Shown piece by piece: positions 16,217-25,917 of a stretch of DNA of 64,000 nucleotides. This DNA is from Marivita sp. (GTDB lineage Bacteria; Pseudomonadota; Alphaproteobacteria; Rhodobacterales; Rhodobacteraceae): assembly GCF_022763305.1 (NCBI RefSeq), contig NZ_JALEGT010000055.1:1-64000 (forward strand). The letters run 5' to 3'. Each line of letters starts with the position of its first letter. Within the stretch, counting starts at the first letter, position 1. The notes below the pieces were generated by a model. The model had not been told where the DNA came from. It saw only the letters and a program-made list of their open reading frames with translations, and did not search any database. A program made the position numbers and the translations under genes.

Positions 16217-17455
16217 TTACAGCACCAATCCGGCAGCCCGCGCGCCTTCGCGGACAATGTCGAGTGCCTCCGGATTGTCGGCAAAGACCTCTTGGGCGTT
16301 GTTCCAGATGGCAATCGCCTGTGCCTCGTCGCCCAGCACGCCGAGGGACGAGATCAATCGCGCCCATTCTTCGGGCGTTCCGCCTTCGGTGGCCAGCCGG
16401 TCCGACAGACGTGCCACCATGCCGCGGATCATCTCCTGACGGTCCTCGACGCTCATTTCGCCCGCAGCCTCGACATCCGAAGCACTCGGCCCGGGCATGC
16501 CGGCCATGCGCGGCACCTGGTAGTCGGCAACACCGGCGCGGAAGGCCATGTCCTCGATCTGGGCCAGGATCGGCGGCAGCCAGGCCGCATCCGGGGGGCT
16601 TTGCCGCAGGAGCCGGTCCCAGAGCCGGAATGCGACATCGGGCCGCCCGGTCTGGGCCATCATCAGTCCCATGTAATAAAGCGAGACACCGTTCTCCGGA
16701 TCGCGCGTCAACGCCGCTTCCAGCACCCGTTCCGCCTCGGGTGAGACATATCCGCCGGCGGCCAAGACCATCATGTCTGCCAGATCGGCGTAATCCTTGC
16801 CCGTGGCATCGTCCCCCTTGATCGACAGGACCTGCTGCTGCGCTTCGTAGGCGGCGACGTAATTGCCCATCGCGGCCTCGGATCGCGCCAAAAGCACATG
16901 CCCCTGAAGATCACCCGGACGTTCGGCCACCGCACCGCGCAGGCGCTGAACCAGCGCCGCGTATTCCGGCTGGATTTCAGGCGCCGCGGTGGTGGGCGTT
17001 TCCGCCTCTGCCTCGGCTTGGGACGGGCGGTTCTGGCGCGCGGTTTCCGCCATTTCCATCCGGGCCGCAAGCCCCAGATCGCCATAGCCCGGCGCGCCAA
17101 TCTGCGTGTAAAGCCAATAGCTTCCACCAACCAGCAGCGCGCCCATCACCGTCGCGACCGCAGCGCTCAGCACCTGCGATTGTGCCCCTGCATCGCCTCT
17201 GGCCTGCGCCTTGGAATCCGCTGAAAGGATGCGCCGCGAAATCTCGGTCCGCAGCCGTTCCGCGTCTTCCTGCGAAATAACGCCGCGTGCAAGGTCACGA
17301 TCCACTTCGGTCAGCTGGTCGCGATAGACCTGCAGATCGAAGGCTTCGGCGGGTCCGGTATGCCGTTGTCCGCGCAGCAAAGCCAACGCCAGAAGGCCCG
17401 CCATCGCAGTGGCCAGAAAAATGGTCGCGACCCAGAAAAGCGTCATCGTGTGCAA
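16217..17455 (-). CDS. ccmI: Cytochrome c biogenesis protein CcmI
   Basis: A 412-residue membrane protein of the Ccm (system I) pathway that presents apocytochrome c to the heme ligation complex. The first helix (residues ~5-28) and a second (residues ~93-118) flank a cytoplasmic leucine-rich loop containing [21 protein letters not shown], the family signature. The periplasmic part from ~120 has TPR-like repeats. Start could be the ATG at 17455 or the one three codons on. It stands alone here, away from other ccm genes, and leads a ccmI-ruvX-DUF1289 unit. Confidence 0.9.
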   Translation of the reverse strand: MHTMTLFWVATIFLATAMAGLLALALLRGQRHTGPAEAFDLQVYRDQLTEVDRDLARGVISQEDAERLRTEISRRILSADSKAQARGDAGAQSQVLSAAVATVMGALLVGGSYWLYTQIGAPGYGDLGLAARMEMAETARQNRPSQAEAEAETPTTAAPEIQPEYAALVQRLRGAVAERPGDLQGHVLLARSEAAMGNYVAAYEAQQQVLSIKGDDATGKDYADLADMMVLAAGGYVSPEAERVLEAALTRDPENGVSLYYMGLMMAQTGRPDVAFRLWDRLLRQSPPDAAWLPPILAQIEDMAFRAGVADYQVPRMAGMPGPSASDVEAAGEMSVEDRQEMIRGMVARLSDRLATEGGTPEEWARLISSLGVLGDEAQAIAIWNNAQEVFADNPEALDIVREGARAAGLVL

Positions 17456-17630
17456 GATCCGTCAACTGTTTGTCAGACATCTATATGCGCGGGTCGCTTG
17501 AAAAAAGGGCAAAACCCCGTGACAAAGCGCCATGTCGCAAAATCACGTCAAAAGGGCGCTGTGAGTATCCGCTTGCCGCCCCGTTCGGTCCACATATCCG
17601 TCAAATCACCCAAGCTTCGAGTCGCGCCCC

Positions 17631-18875
17631 ATGAAACGCTATTCCGCCTTTGCCGTTGCCCGTGAAGCCCTCCGCTACCACACCGGATGGGAACGGGCCT
17701 GGCGCAAGCCCGAGCCAAAGAAGAAATACGATGTGATCATCGTTGGGGCAGGGGGCCACGGCCTCGCCACCGCCTATTACCTTGGCAAGAATTTCGGCAT
17801 CAAGAACGTCGCCGTGATCGAAAAAGGCTGGCTTGGCGGCGGCAACACCGGCCGCAACACCACGATCATCCGCTCGAACTATCTGCAGGATCCGTCGGCC
17901 GCGATCTACGAAAAGGCGCGCTCGCTTTACGAGACCCTGTCGCAGGACCTGAACTACAACATCATGTTCAGCCCCCGTGGCGTGATGATGCTGGCCCAGA
18001 CAGAACATGAGATCCGGGGCTACCGCCGCACCGCGCACGCCAACTCCCTGCAGGGCGTCGAGACGCAGTTCATCGGCCCCGCCCGTGTGAAAGAGCTCTG
18101 CCCGATCATCGAACTCAACGGCCCGCGCTACCCGGTCCTCGGCGCGCTCTGGCAGCCGCGCGGCGGCACTGCACGCCATGACGCCGTCGCCTGGGGCTAT
18201 GCCCGTGCGTGTTCCGACATGGGGATGGACATCATCCAGCAATGCGAGGTCACCGCGATCCGGCAGGAGGGCGGCCGCGTCAAGGGCGTGACCACCACCA
18301 AGGGCGAGATCGACTGCGATAAGCTGGGCATCGTCGTCGCCGGTCACTCAGGCGTGCTGGCTGAAATGGCGGGCTTCCGTCTGCCCATCGAATCCGTGGC
18401 CCTTCAGGCGCTGGTGTCCGAACCGATCAAGCCCTGCATGGATGTGGTCGTCATGGCCAACACCGTGCACGGCTACATGAGCCAGTCCGACAAGGGCGAG
18501 ATGGTCATCGGCGGCGGTGCCGACGGCTACAACAACTACACCCAGCGCGGGTCCTTCCACCATGTCGAGGAAACCGTCCGCGCGCTGATCGAAACCTTCC
18601 CGATGATCTCGCGCCTCAAGATGCTGCGCTGGTGGGGCGGGATCGTCGACATGACCGGCGACCGCTCGCCCATCCTGTCGAAAACGCCGCTCGACGGCTG
18701 CTTCATCAATTGCGGCTGGGGCACCGGCGGCTTCAAGGCGATCCCCGGCTCCGGCTGGGGCATGGCCGAGCTGATCGCCAAGGGCTACTCACCGCTGACC
18801 GCCGAATTCGGTCTCAACCGCTTCCGCGAGGGCCGGTTCATTGACGAGAGCGTCGCCGCTGGCGTTGCGCACTAG
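17631..18875 (+). CDS. soxB: Sarcosine oxidase subunit beta
   Basis: A 414-residue flavoprotein, the catalytic beta subunit of heterotetrameric sarcosine oxidase, which demethylates sarcosine (N-methylglycine) to glycine, producing H2O2 and 5,10-methylene-tetrahydrofolate. The dinucleotide motif IIVGAGGHGLATAYYL is at residues ~36-51, followed by the subunit-typical GNTGRNTTIIRSNY. The C terminus has NCGWGTGGFKAIPGSG. It is the first gene of soxBDAG. No clear Shine-Dalgarno sequence precedes the ATG. Confidence 0.96.
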   Translation: MKRYSAFAVAREALRYHTGWERAWRKPEPKKKYDVIIVGAGGHGLATAYYLGKNFGIKNVAVIEKGWLGGGNTGRNTTIIRSNYLQDPSAAIYEKARSLYETLSQDLNYNIMFSPRGVMMLAQTEHEIRGYRRTAHANSLQGVETQFIGPARVKELCPIIELNGPRYPVLGALWQPRGGTARHDAVAWGYARACSDMGMDIIQQCEVTAIRQEGGRVKGVTTTKGEIDCDKLGIVVAGHSGVLAEMAGFRLPIESVALQALVSEPIKPCMDVVVMANTVHGYMSQSDKGEMVIGGGADGYNNYTQRGSFHHVEETVRALIETFPMISRLKMLRWWGGIVDMTGDRSPILSKTPLDGCFINCGWGTGGFKAIPGSGWGMAELIAKGYSPLTAEFGLNRFREGRFIDESVAAGVAH

Positions 18876-18886
18876 GGAGTAAAGAC

Positions 18887-19216
18887 ATGCTATTGATCAC
18901 CTGCCCCTATTGCGGCGTGGCCGCTGAAGAAACCGAACTGCATGGCGGCGGCGAAGCGCATCTGAAACGCTTTGGCCCCGACTCCAGCGATGACGATTTC
19001 ACCGGCTACCTGTTCCACCGCGAAAACCCCAAGGGGGTGCATTTCGAACGCTGGCGGCATGTGAACGGCTGCGGCAAGTGGTTCCACGCGGCGCGATGCA
19101 CCAACACGCTCGAAGTCTTCGGCACCTATAGCGCCCAGACGACGGAACCGCCGAAAGACATCCTCGACACCATCCGCGCCAAGCGCCCCGGATTCAAATG
19201 GAGGGACATCGCATGA
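18887..19216 (+). CDS. soxD: Sarcosine oxidase subunit delta
   Basis: A 109-residue zinc-binding subunit. Cys6 and Cys9 in ITCPYCG and the His-Cys pair in RHVNGCGKW are the expected zinc ligands. The protein bridges subunits of the heterotetramer. It begins 11 nt after the soxB stop behind GGGAGTAAAG, and its stop codon overlaps a small open frame (ATGA) that precedes soxA. Confidence 0.95.
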   Translation: MLLITCPYCGVAAEETELHGGGEAHLKRFGPDSSDDDFTGYLFHRENPKGVHFERWRHVNGCGKWFHAARCTNTLEVFGTYSAQTTEPPKDILDTIRAKRPGFKWRDIA

Positions 19217-19281
19217 CCCTTCATCTTGCCCAGAAAACTCCCGCCGGAGGCTCCGACGCCTCCGCCAGCGCCAAGGTCTGA
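19213..19281 (+). CDS. Possible 22-residue ORF between soxD and soxA
   Basis: An open frame of 22 codons (MTLHLAQKTPAGGSDASASA...) starts in a 4-nt ATGA overlap with the soxD stop and ends 3 nt before the soxA ATG. The spacing suggests translational coupling that carries ribosomes from soxD to soxA, with or without a functional peptide. No family is recognised. It may equally be the remains of an in-frame spacer. Confidence 0.35.
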   Translation: MTLHLAQKTPAGGSDASASAKV

Positions 19282-19284
19282 CTT

Positions 19285-22200
19285 ATGAGCACCCGCGTTC
19301 AAACCCAGGGCCGCCTGATCAACCGCGACCGGCCTGTGTCCTTCAAGTTCAACGGTGCCCTGATGAAGGGCTACCAGGGCGACACGCTTGCCTCGGCACT
19401 TCTGGCCAATGACCAGATGCTGATGGGGCGCAGCTTCAAATACCACCGCCCGCGCGGCGTCGTGGCCTCGGGATCCGAGGAGCCCAATGCGCTCGTCAAT
19501 CTGGGCGAGGGCAACCGGTTCGAACCGAACCAGCGCGCCACCTCAACCGAGATTTTCCACGGGCTGACCGCCACCAGCCAGAACCACTGGCCGTCGCTGG
19601 AGTACGACATCGGCATCGTGAACAACGTGCTGGCCCGCTTCCTGAGCGCGGGCTTCTATTACAAGATGTTCATCCACCCGCGTCCGTTCTGGAAATACGT
19701 CTACGAACCCTTCATCCGCCACTCCGCCGGTCTGGGCAAAGCCCCGGATGCCGAAGCGCGCGACGAAGACCGGTACGAGCATTTCTACGCCTTCACCGAC
19801 GTTCTGGTGATCGGCGGCGGGGTGGCCGGTCTGCAATCCGCGCTGACCGCGGCCCGCGCCGGGGCCAAGGTGCTGCTGCTGGAACAGACCCCGCATCTGG
19901 GTGGCCGTGCGCCGGTCGACGGTGGCACCATCGACGGCCTGTCGCCCGAGGCCTGGGTCGAAAAGGCTCGTGCCGAGCTTGAGGCACTGCCCAACGCCCA
20001 AATACGCACCCGCACCATGGGGGCAGGCGTCTATGACCACGGCTACGTGCTGGGCTACGAACGCCTGACCGACCACGCGCCCGAAACCGCTGGCCCGCGC
20101 CACCGCCTGTGGCGCATCCGTGCGGCCCAGATCATCACCGCAACCGGGGCCATCGAACGCCCGCTCAGCTTTGCGGGCAACGACATTCCCGGCGTGATGC
20201 TGGCCTCCGCCGTGCGCGATTACCTTATGAACTACGGCGTCAGCCCCGGTGACCGGACTGTGGTTGTCACCAACAATGACGACGCCTACCGCACCGCGAT
20301 TGCGCTGGTGCAGGCGGGCCTCAAGGTGCCCGCGATCCTCGACGCTCGCCCGCAGGGCGGTGGCGCGCTGATGGACGAGGCCAAGGCGCTTGGCATCCGG
20401 GTCGAAACCGGGGCGGCAGCAGTCAAGGTCAAAGGCGCGAAACGCGTGCATTCAGTGTGTCGTGGCGTGCAGGCAGGCGAAGGCGAAGTGCTGGAGGAAA
20501 TCTTCTGCGATGCCGTCGCCATGTCCGGCGGCTGGTCGCCGGTGGTGCATCTCTGGTCCCATTGCGGCGGCAAGCTGACATGGGATGCGGATCAGGCTGC
20601 CTTCCGCCCCGATCACGACCGCGCGCCCACCAGCCATGACGGCAACCCGTTTGTCATCGCCTCCGGTGCTGCCGACGGTGCGTTCCATCTGAAGGACGTG
20701 CTGCAGAACGCTGCTAACGCTGGAAAAACCGCCGCAGGGCGTGTCGGTGCTGAAGGGGTCGACAGCGCCGCGCCAAGCGGCGATGCGCCCGAGGAAGCGC
20801 CGCTTGTCCCGGTCTGGATGATGCCGCAAGGCGCGCAGAAGAAGCTGCGCATGAAGGCGTGGCTCGACTACCAGAACGACGTGAAAGTCTCTGACGTGCA
20901 ACTGGCCGCGCAGGAAGGGTTCGAGTCGGTAGAACATACCAAGCGCTACACCACGCTCGGTATGGCGACGGATCAAGGGAAACTCAGCAACATCAACGGC
21001 CTTGCGACCCTTGCTAAAGCATTGGATGCAGAGATTCCGCAGGTCGGCACCACCACGTTCCGCCCGCCCTATACCCCCATCTCGATGGGTGCGATTGCAG
21101 GTGAGGCCCGTGGCGAGATTTTCCAGCCTATCCGCAAAACCCCGATGCATGCCTGGCACGAAGCCCACGGTGCGCATTGGGAACCGGTCGGCCATTGGCG
21201 GCGTCCCTATGCCTTCCCGAAATCCGGCGAAAGCGTGCATGACGCGGTCAAGCGCGAGGTGCTTGCCACGCGCAACAGCCTCGGCCTGCTGGACGCCTCG
21301 ACCCTTGGCAAGATCATCGTCAAGGGGCCGGACGCGGGCCGCTTCCTCGACATGCTCTACACCAACATGATGAGCACGCTGAAACCGGGCAAATGCCGCT
21401 ACGGTCTGATGTGCACCGAAAACGGCTTCCTTACCGATGACGGCGTGGTCGCGCGGATCGACGAGGACACGTTCCTCTGCCACACTACCACCGGCGGCGC
21501 GGACCGCATCCATGCCCATATGGAAGAGTGGCTGCAAACCGAATGGTGGGACTGGAAGGTCTGGACCGTCAACGCGACGGAACAGTTCGCGCAGGTCGCC
21601 GTGGTTGGCCCGAATGCCCGTAAGCTGTTGGAAAAGCTGGGCGGCATGGACGTGTCCAAAGAGGCGCTTGCTTTCATGGAATGGAAAGACGGCACCCTTG
21701 GCGGGTTCCCGGTGCGGGCCTATCGCATCTCGTTCTCGGGTGAACTCAGCTATGAAATCGCCGTGCCCGCCAATCTGGGCCGCGCCTTCTGGGACGCTCT
21801 GATCGAGGCCGGCAAGGAGTGGGACATCACGCCTTACGGCACCGAGGCGCTGCACATCATGCGGGCCGAGAAGGGCTTCATCATGATCGGGGATGAGACC
21901 GACGGCACGGTGATCCCGCAGGATCTGGGCCTCGACTGGGCGATCTCGAAGAAGAAAGAAGATTACATCGGCAAGCGCGCACAGGCGCGGTCGCACATGA
22001 CCGATCCCAAGCGCTGGAAACTGGTGGGTCTGGAAACGCTCGACGGGTCGGTGCTCAAGGACGGCGCCTATGCCATCGCCGAGGGCACCAACGAGAACGG
22101 TCAGACCAACACGCAGGGCCGTGTGACCTCGACCTATCACAGCCCGACGCTGAACAAGGGCATCGCCATGGGTCTGGTGCTGAACGGCCCCGACCGCATG

Positions 22201-22302
22201 GGCGAGGTGATCAGCTTTACCAACGGGGACAACCCGGCCAAGAAAGCCCGGATCGTGAGCCCCGTGTTCTTTGATCCCGAGGGGGAGAAGCAGAATGTCT
22301 GA
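19285..22302 (+). CDS. soxA: Sarcosine oxidase subunit alpha
   Basis: A 1005-residue subunit. Residues ~1-110 form a ferredoxin-like domain (FKFNGALMKGYQGDTLASALLAN); residues ~170-500 bind NAD/FAD (VLVIGGGVAGLQSALTAARAG); residues ~620-1000 form the aminomethyltransferase (GcvT-like) tetrahydrofolate domain (SFSGELSYEIAVP, PQDLGLDWAISKKKEDYIGKR). It transfers the methyl-derived carbon to tetrahydrofolate. Length and domain order are normal. Its 3' end overlaps soxG by 8 nt. Confidence 0.97.
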   Translation: MSTRVQTQGRLINRDRPVSFKFNGALMKGYQGDTLASALLANDQMLMGRSFKYHRPRGVVASGSEEPNALVNLGEGNRFEPNQRATSTEIFHGLTATSQNHWPSLEYDIGIVNNVLARFLSAGFYYKMFIHPRPFWKYVYEPFIRHSAGLGKAPDAEARDEDRYEHFYAFTDVLVIGGGVAGLQSALTAARAGAKVLLLEQTPHLGGRAPVDGGTIDGLSPEAWVEKARAELEALPNAQIRTRTMGAGVYDHGYVLGYERLTDHAPETAGPRHRLWRIRAAQIITATGAIERPLSFAGNDIPGVMLASAVRDYLMNYGVSPGDRTVVVTNNDDAYRTAIALVQAGLKVPAILDARPQGGGALMDEAKALGIRVETGAAAVKVKGAKRVHSVCRGVQAGEGEVLEEIFCDAVAMSGGWSPVVHLWSHCGGKLTWDADQAAFRPDHDRAPTSHDGNPFVIASGAADGAFHLKDVLQNAANAGKTAAGRVGAEGVDSAAPSGDAPEEAPLVPVWMMPQGAQKKLRMKAWLDYQNDVKVSDVQLAAQEGFESVEHTKRYTTLGMATDQGKLSNINGLATLAKALDAEIPQVGTTTFRPPYTPISMGAIAGEARGEIFQPIRKTPMHAWHEAHGAHWEPVGHWRRPYAFPKSGESVHDAVKREVLATRNSLGLLDASTLGKIIVKGPDAGRFLDMLYTNMMSTLKPGKCRYGLMCTENGFLTDDGVVARIDEDTFLCHTTTGGADRIHAHMEEWLQTEWWDWKVWTVNATEQFAQVAVVGPNARKLLEKLGGMDVSKEALAFMEWKDGTLGGFPVRAYRISFSGELSYEIAVPANLGRAFWDALIEAGKEWDITPYGTEALHIMRAEKGFIMIGDETDGTVIPQDLGLDWAISKKKEDYIGKRAQARSHMTDPKRWKLVGLETLDGSVLKDGAYAIAEGTNENGQTNTQGRVTSTYHSPTLNKGIAMGLVLNGPDRMGEVISFTNGDNPAKKARIVSPVFFDPEGEKQNV

Positions 22303-22867
22303 CGTGGCACTGGCGCTGGGTGGCGCAACCTTCGACGGTCTGGTGAAGATCGAGGAACTGGCCGGGCAGGGCATGATCACGCTAAGGGGCGACCTGACGG
22401 ACAAGGCCATCGTCGCAGCGGTCAAGCATGTGTTCGGCGTGACCCTGCCGGGCACCCGCGAGACCGCGTTTGCGGGCAGCACTGGCGCGCTCTGGATGTC
22501 TCCGGACGAGGCTTTGCTGCTTTGCCCCTACGACGCGGCGCAGACCAAGGCCGATGACCTGGCCGCCAAACTGGCGGACGCGCATGCGCTGGTGGTCAAC
22601 GTCTCGGACGCCCGTGCAGTGTTCCAGCTCAGGGGCAGGATGCTGCGTGAGGTGATCGCGAAACTGGCCCCGGTCGACATGTCGCCGGAGGCGTTCACGC
22701 CGGGTATGGTGCGCCGGACCCGCATGGCGCAGGTTGCCGCCGCCTTCTGGATGGACGACGCCAGCACGGCACGGGTGGTCTGCTTCCGGTCGGTCGCTGC
22801 GTATATGTTCGGCCTCCTGAGCACGTCGGCGGATGACGCGGCTGCGGTGAACCATTTCGCCGGCTGA
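22295..22867 (+). CDS. soxG: Sarcosine oxidase subunit gamma
   Basis: A 190-residue subunit that packs against the folate domain of the alpha subunit. The start (MSDVALALGGATFDGLVKIE) lies behind GGGGGAGAAG inside the soxA 3' end. The stretch TGALWMSPDEALLLCP is typical of the family. It closes the four-gene operon. No folate or serine genes (glyA, folD, purU) accompany the operon here, unlike in some bacteria. Confidence 0.92.
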   Translation: MSDVALALGGATFDGLVKIEELAGQGMITLRGDLTDKAIVAAVKHVFGVTLPGTRETAFAGSTGALWMSPDEALLLCPYDAAQTKADDLAAKLADAHALVVNVSDARAVFQLRGRMLREVIAKLAPVDMSPEAFTPGMVRRTRMAQVAAAFWMDDASTARVVCFRSVAAYMFGLLSTSADDAAAVNHFAG

Positions 22868-22988
22868 CGCGTTCTTCGTCTGACAGGCGGGATTTATCCC
22901 GGAATGGCACGCGCCCGGGGTTGACCTCGGGCAGCCACCGCATCACCTATGCCTGTGTAATTTGACGCACCAACGAGGGGACACCACC

Positions 22989-23597
22989 ATGGCTTTCGAA
23001 CTTCCTGATCTGCCCTACGCCCATGACGCGCTGGCCAGCAAAGGCATGTCCAAAGAGACACTCGAATACCACCACGACCTGCACCACAAGGCCTATGTCG
23101 ACAACGGCAACAAGCTGATTGCCGGCACCGAATGGGACGGCAAGTCGATGGAAGAGATCATCAAGGGCACCTACGATCCCAAGGCCGTGGCGCAGAACGG
23201 CATCTTCAACAACATCAGCCAGTTGTGGAACCACAACCAGTTCTGGGAGATGATGGGCCCGGGCGACAACAAGATGCCGGGCGAACTTGAAAGCCGTATT
23301 TCCGATGCGTTCGGGTCGGTCGAAAAGTTCAAGGAAGACTTCTCTGCTGCCGGCGCAGGCCAGTTCGGCTCTGGCTGGGCGTGGCTGGTCGTCGACACCG
23401 ATGGTTCGCTGAAGATCACCAAGACCGAGAACGGCGTGAACCCGCTCTGCTTTGATCAGACGGCGCTTCTGGGCTGCGACGTGTGGGAACACTCCTACTA
23501 CATCGACTTCCGCAACAAGCGTCCGGCGTATCTGGCCAACTTCCTCGACAATCTGGTCAACTGGGAAAACGTGGCCGAGCGTCTGTCGAACGCCTGA
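22989..23597 (+). CDS. sodB: Superoxide dismutase (Fe/Mn family)
   Basis: A 202-residue cytosolic superoxide dismutase. The metal ligands are visible in LEYHHDLHH, NHNQFW and DVWEHSYY. The stretch AAGAGQFGSGWAWLV fits Fe-type enzymes; metal choice cannot be settled from sequence. The ATG at 22989 has AACGAGGGGACACC upstream. The gene is single, closed by a strong terminator, and follows the H2O2-generating sarcosine oxidase operon. Confidence 0.95.
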   Translation: MAFELPDLPYAHDALASKGMSKETLEYHHDLHHKAYVDNGNKLIAGTEWDGKSMEEIIKGTYDPKAVAQNGIFNNISQLWNHNQFWEMMGPGDNKMPGELESRISDAFGSVEKFKEDFSAAGAGQFGSGWAWLVVDTDGSLKITKTENGVNPLCFDQTALLGCDVWEHSYYIDFRNKRPAYLANFLDNLVNWENVAERLSNA

Positions 23598-23620
23598 TCG
23601 GTTTGACACCGAGATCGAAA

Positions 23621-23648
23621 AGCCCTGTCACTGCGACAGGGCTTTTTT
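23621..23648 (+). terminator. Rho-independent terminator after sodB
   Basis: AGCCCTGTC pairs with GACAGGGCT around ACTGC and ends in TTTTTT, 24 bp beyond the sodB stop. Confidence 0.92.
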
Positions 23649-23668
23649 CATGCCGGACACCGTGAGCC

Positions 23669-24316
23669 ATGCTGCGCATCTACACCTCTGATCATTCGCT
23701 TTACTGCGCCAAGCTGCGCATCCTGCTGCGCCACAAGCAGATCGCCTTCGAGGAGGCGCCCCCGCCCGGTGGTGGTGGGTCGGCGGAGTACCTGTCGATT
23801 GTGCCGTCGGGCAACATCCCGGCGCTGGTCGATGGCGATCTGGTTCTGACCGACAGCGAGGCGATTGCCGAATATCTTGAGGAAAAACACCCGGAACGGC
23901 CCATGCTGCCCGACACGCTGGTGGGGCGGGCCCTGTCGCGGGAACGGTCGCGTTTTTCGGACACGCGGCTGGAACCGGCCCTGCGCCTGACCTTTCCCCA
24001 TGTCTCGCCCGCGACACGCGATGCTCAGGCGATCACCGAGGCCCATGCCATGATCACCAAACGCCTTGTGGCGCTGGGGGTAATGCTGGATCGCTCGCCG
24101 CTGCCCCGCGACCGTCTGTGGATGGGGGATTGTGGGACCATCGTCACGCTGGAATGGATCGCACTGTTCGAAGGCCCGGTCATCCCCGCGCTGGACTGGC
24201 CCGAGGCGGTCAAGACCTATCGCGCGCAGATGCTGGCGCACAAAGCCGTCGCCGATGAGATGACCGCCTACCGCCCCGAGATGCTGCACTACGTGCGGGA
24301 GAAAGGCGCGCTTTGA
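23669..24316 (+). CDS. Glutathione S-transferase family protein
   Basis: A 215-residue protein with an N-terminal thioredoxin-like domain (MLRIYTSDHSLYCAKLRILLRHKQI, then SGNIPALVDGDLVLTDSEAIAEYLEE, the glutathione-binding cis-proline and SE motif) and an all-helical C-terminal domain. The residues Tyr12-Cys13 near the N terminus could activate glutathione. Substrate is unknown. It lies 20 bp after the sodB terminator; rarD follows 76 bp downstream. Confidence 0.88.
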   Translation: MLRIYTSDHSLYCAKLRILLRHKQIAFEEAPPPGGGGSAEYLSIVPSGNIPALVDGDLVLTDSEAIAEYLEEKHPERPMLPDTLVGRALSRERSRFSDTRLEPALRLTFPHVSPATRDAQAITEAHAMITKRLVALGVMLDRSPLPRDRLWMGDCGTIVTLEWIALFEGPVIPALDWPEAVKTYRAQMLAHKAVADEMTAYRPEMLHYVREKGAL

Positions 24317-24392
24317 TCCGCTGCTGCAAAGCGGGCCGCGTGCTCTTGTGCTTCCCCGCATCGCCCGATACCGCTGGCGGTGGAGGCCCACT

Positions 24393-25346
24393 ATGACTGA
24401 CACCCGCAAAGGCGTTCTCGCACTTGTCGCCGCCTGCGCAATCTGGGGCCTCTCCGGCCTGTTCTACAAGGCGCTCAGCGATGTCCCGTCGCACGAGGTG
24501 CTGGCCCATCGGACGGTCTGGTCGCTGGTGTTCTTCGGTCTGGTTCTGGGGCTTCAGGGGCGGTTGCACATGCTCTGGCGTGCGGTCGCCAACCCGGCAT
24601 CCCGCAAAGTGATCGCAGCGGCAGCGATTTTCATTTCGATCAACTGGTTCCTGTTCATCTGGTCCATCCATGCCGGTCGCGCGACCGAAGCCTCGATGGG
24701 CTATTACATCTTTCCCCTCGTCGCGGTGCTGATCGGGCGCGTGGTGCTGGGCGAACAGCTCAGCCGGACCCAATGGGTGGCCATCACGCTGGCGGCGTCC
24801 GGTGTGCTGTCGCTGACGGTCGGCTTGCACATCGTCCCATGGATCTCGCTCGTGCTGGCCAGCACATTCGGCCTATACGGTCTGATCAAGAAGCGGCTGG
24901 ATCTTGGCCCGGTGGTGTCGGTCTCGGCAGAGGTTCTGCTCCTCTGCCCGTTGGGATTGGGCTGGCTGGTCTACCTGCACAGTTCGGGGCAGGGTGGAGC
25001 GTTCGGGCAGGATCTGACGCAGTCGCTCCTGCTGATGGCGGCGGGGCCGATCACCGCCATGCCGCTGATCCTGTTCTCCTATGGCGCAAGACGGCTGACG
25101 CTCTCGACGGTGGGGATCGTGCAATACATCAACCCGACGCTGCAGTTCCTTGTCGCCGTCCTGATCTTCGGCGAGCCGTTCACCACGGTCCACCTGATCG
25201 CCTTTGCCTTGATCTGGACCGCGCTCGCCGTCTATTCCAGCAGCGCCTTCACTCAGGACAGGGCGCGGCGCAGGACGGTGATGGTGTCGGAAGCCGAAGT
25301 CGTGGTCTCCACGAACCCGAGCAGCGACGCATCTGCAAAACCCTGA
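24393..25346 (+). CDS. rarD: EamA-family transporter RarD
   Basis: A 317-residue membrane protein with ten predicted helices, of the drug/metabolite transporter superfamily. It begins MTDTRKGVLALVAACAIWGLSGLFYK, matching RarD, and contains NWFLFIWSIHAGRATEASMGYYIFPL, a RarD-specific stretch (quoted here only as a landmark around residues 88-112). Start at 24393 is set by the upstream GGAGG. Substrate is not known. Its last 94 bp overlap the tail of the convergent LOG gene. Confidence 0.92.
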   Translation: MTDTRKGVLALVAACAIWGLSGLFYKALSDVPSHEVLAHRTVWSLVFFGLVLGLQGRLHMLWRAVANPASRKVIAAAAIFISINWFLFIWSIHAGRATEASMGYYIFPLVAVLIGRVVLGEQLSRTQWVAITLAASGVLSLTVGLHIVPWISLVLASTFGLYGLIKKRLDLGPVVSVSAEVLLLCPLGLGWLVYLHSSGQGGAFGQDLTQSLLLMAAGPITAMPLILFSYGARRLTLSTVGIVQYINPTLQFLVAVLIFGEPFTTVHLIAFALIWTALAVYSSSAFTQDRARRRTVMVSEAEVVVSTNPSSDASAKP

Positions 25347-25804
25347 TCGACCACGTGGTCGAGAAGTGCCGACAACGGAGCCCAATAGTCGTCCACGCTC
25401 AGAAGAATGATGGGTTTGCCATGCAGGCCAAGCTGCCGCCAGGTGAGCACCTCGAAAAACTCGTCCAGCGACCCGGCGCCACCCGGCAGGACGACGATGG
25501 CATCTGCGTTCATCACCATCACCTTTTTGCGCTCGTGCATGGTTTCGGTGATGATGAAGCGGGTGAGGTCCGTCTTGCCCACCTCGAGATCCATGAGATG
25601 CGTCGGGATCACCCCGAACGTATCGCCGCCCGCAGTCTGCGCGGCGCGCGCCACCGTGCCCATCAGCCCGACATCGCCCGCGCCATAGACCAGCCGCCAG
25701 CCTTCGCCAGCGATTGCACGGCCCAGGGCATCCGCCGCTTCGGCAAAGGCCGGGTTTCGGCCCGGACGTGAGCCGCAATAGACACATATGGATTTCGGGA
25801 TCAT
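25253..25804 (-). CDS. LOG-family protein (possible cytokinin riboside phosphohydrolase)
   Basis: A 183-residue Rossmann-like protein of the TIGR00730/LOG group. Motifs are SICVYCGSRPG, VYGAGDVGLMGTVARA and PGGAGSLDEFFEVLTW; the last corresponds to the PGGxGTxxE phosphoribohydrolase motif with Ser instead of Thr. Such proteins remove ribose 5-phosphate from nucleoside monophosphates. The ATG at 25804 begins the fold; the longer frame lacks support. Its 3' end overlaps rarD tail to tail by 94 bp. Confidence 0.88.
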   Translation of the reverse strand: MIPKSICVYCGSRPGRNPAFAEAADALGRAIAGEGWRLVYGAGDVGLMGTVARAAQTAGGDTFGVIPTHLMDLEVGKTDLTRFIITETMHERKKVMVMNADAIVVLPGGAGSLDEFFEVLTWRQLGLHGKPIILLSVDDYWAPLSALLDHVVDQGFADASLLGFVETTTSASDTITVLRRALS

Positions 25805-25917
25805 GGGCGCGCGTCCTTGACAAGTTCCGGGAAGTTGCCTCGTGATACCTGCGTTGATAGAGACGCTCAACTGCACGAATGGCACAGAGACGTTGCGTTA
25901 CGGACACTTGGGGTAAG

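Noticed and set aside
20452-22482. 676-codon minus-strand frame
   Set aside because: Antisense of soxA, with no domain, start site or operon context.
22913-22953. Sigma-70 promoter TTGACC with TATGCC before sodB
   Set aside because: The spacer is 21 bp, well beyond the usual 16-18, and the -35 lies within a hairpin.
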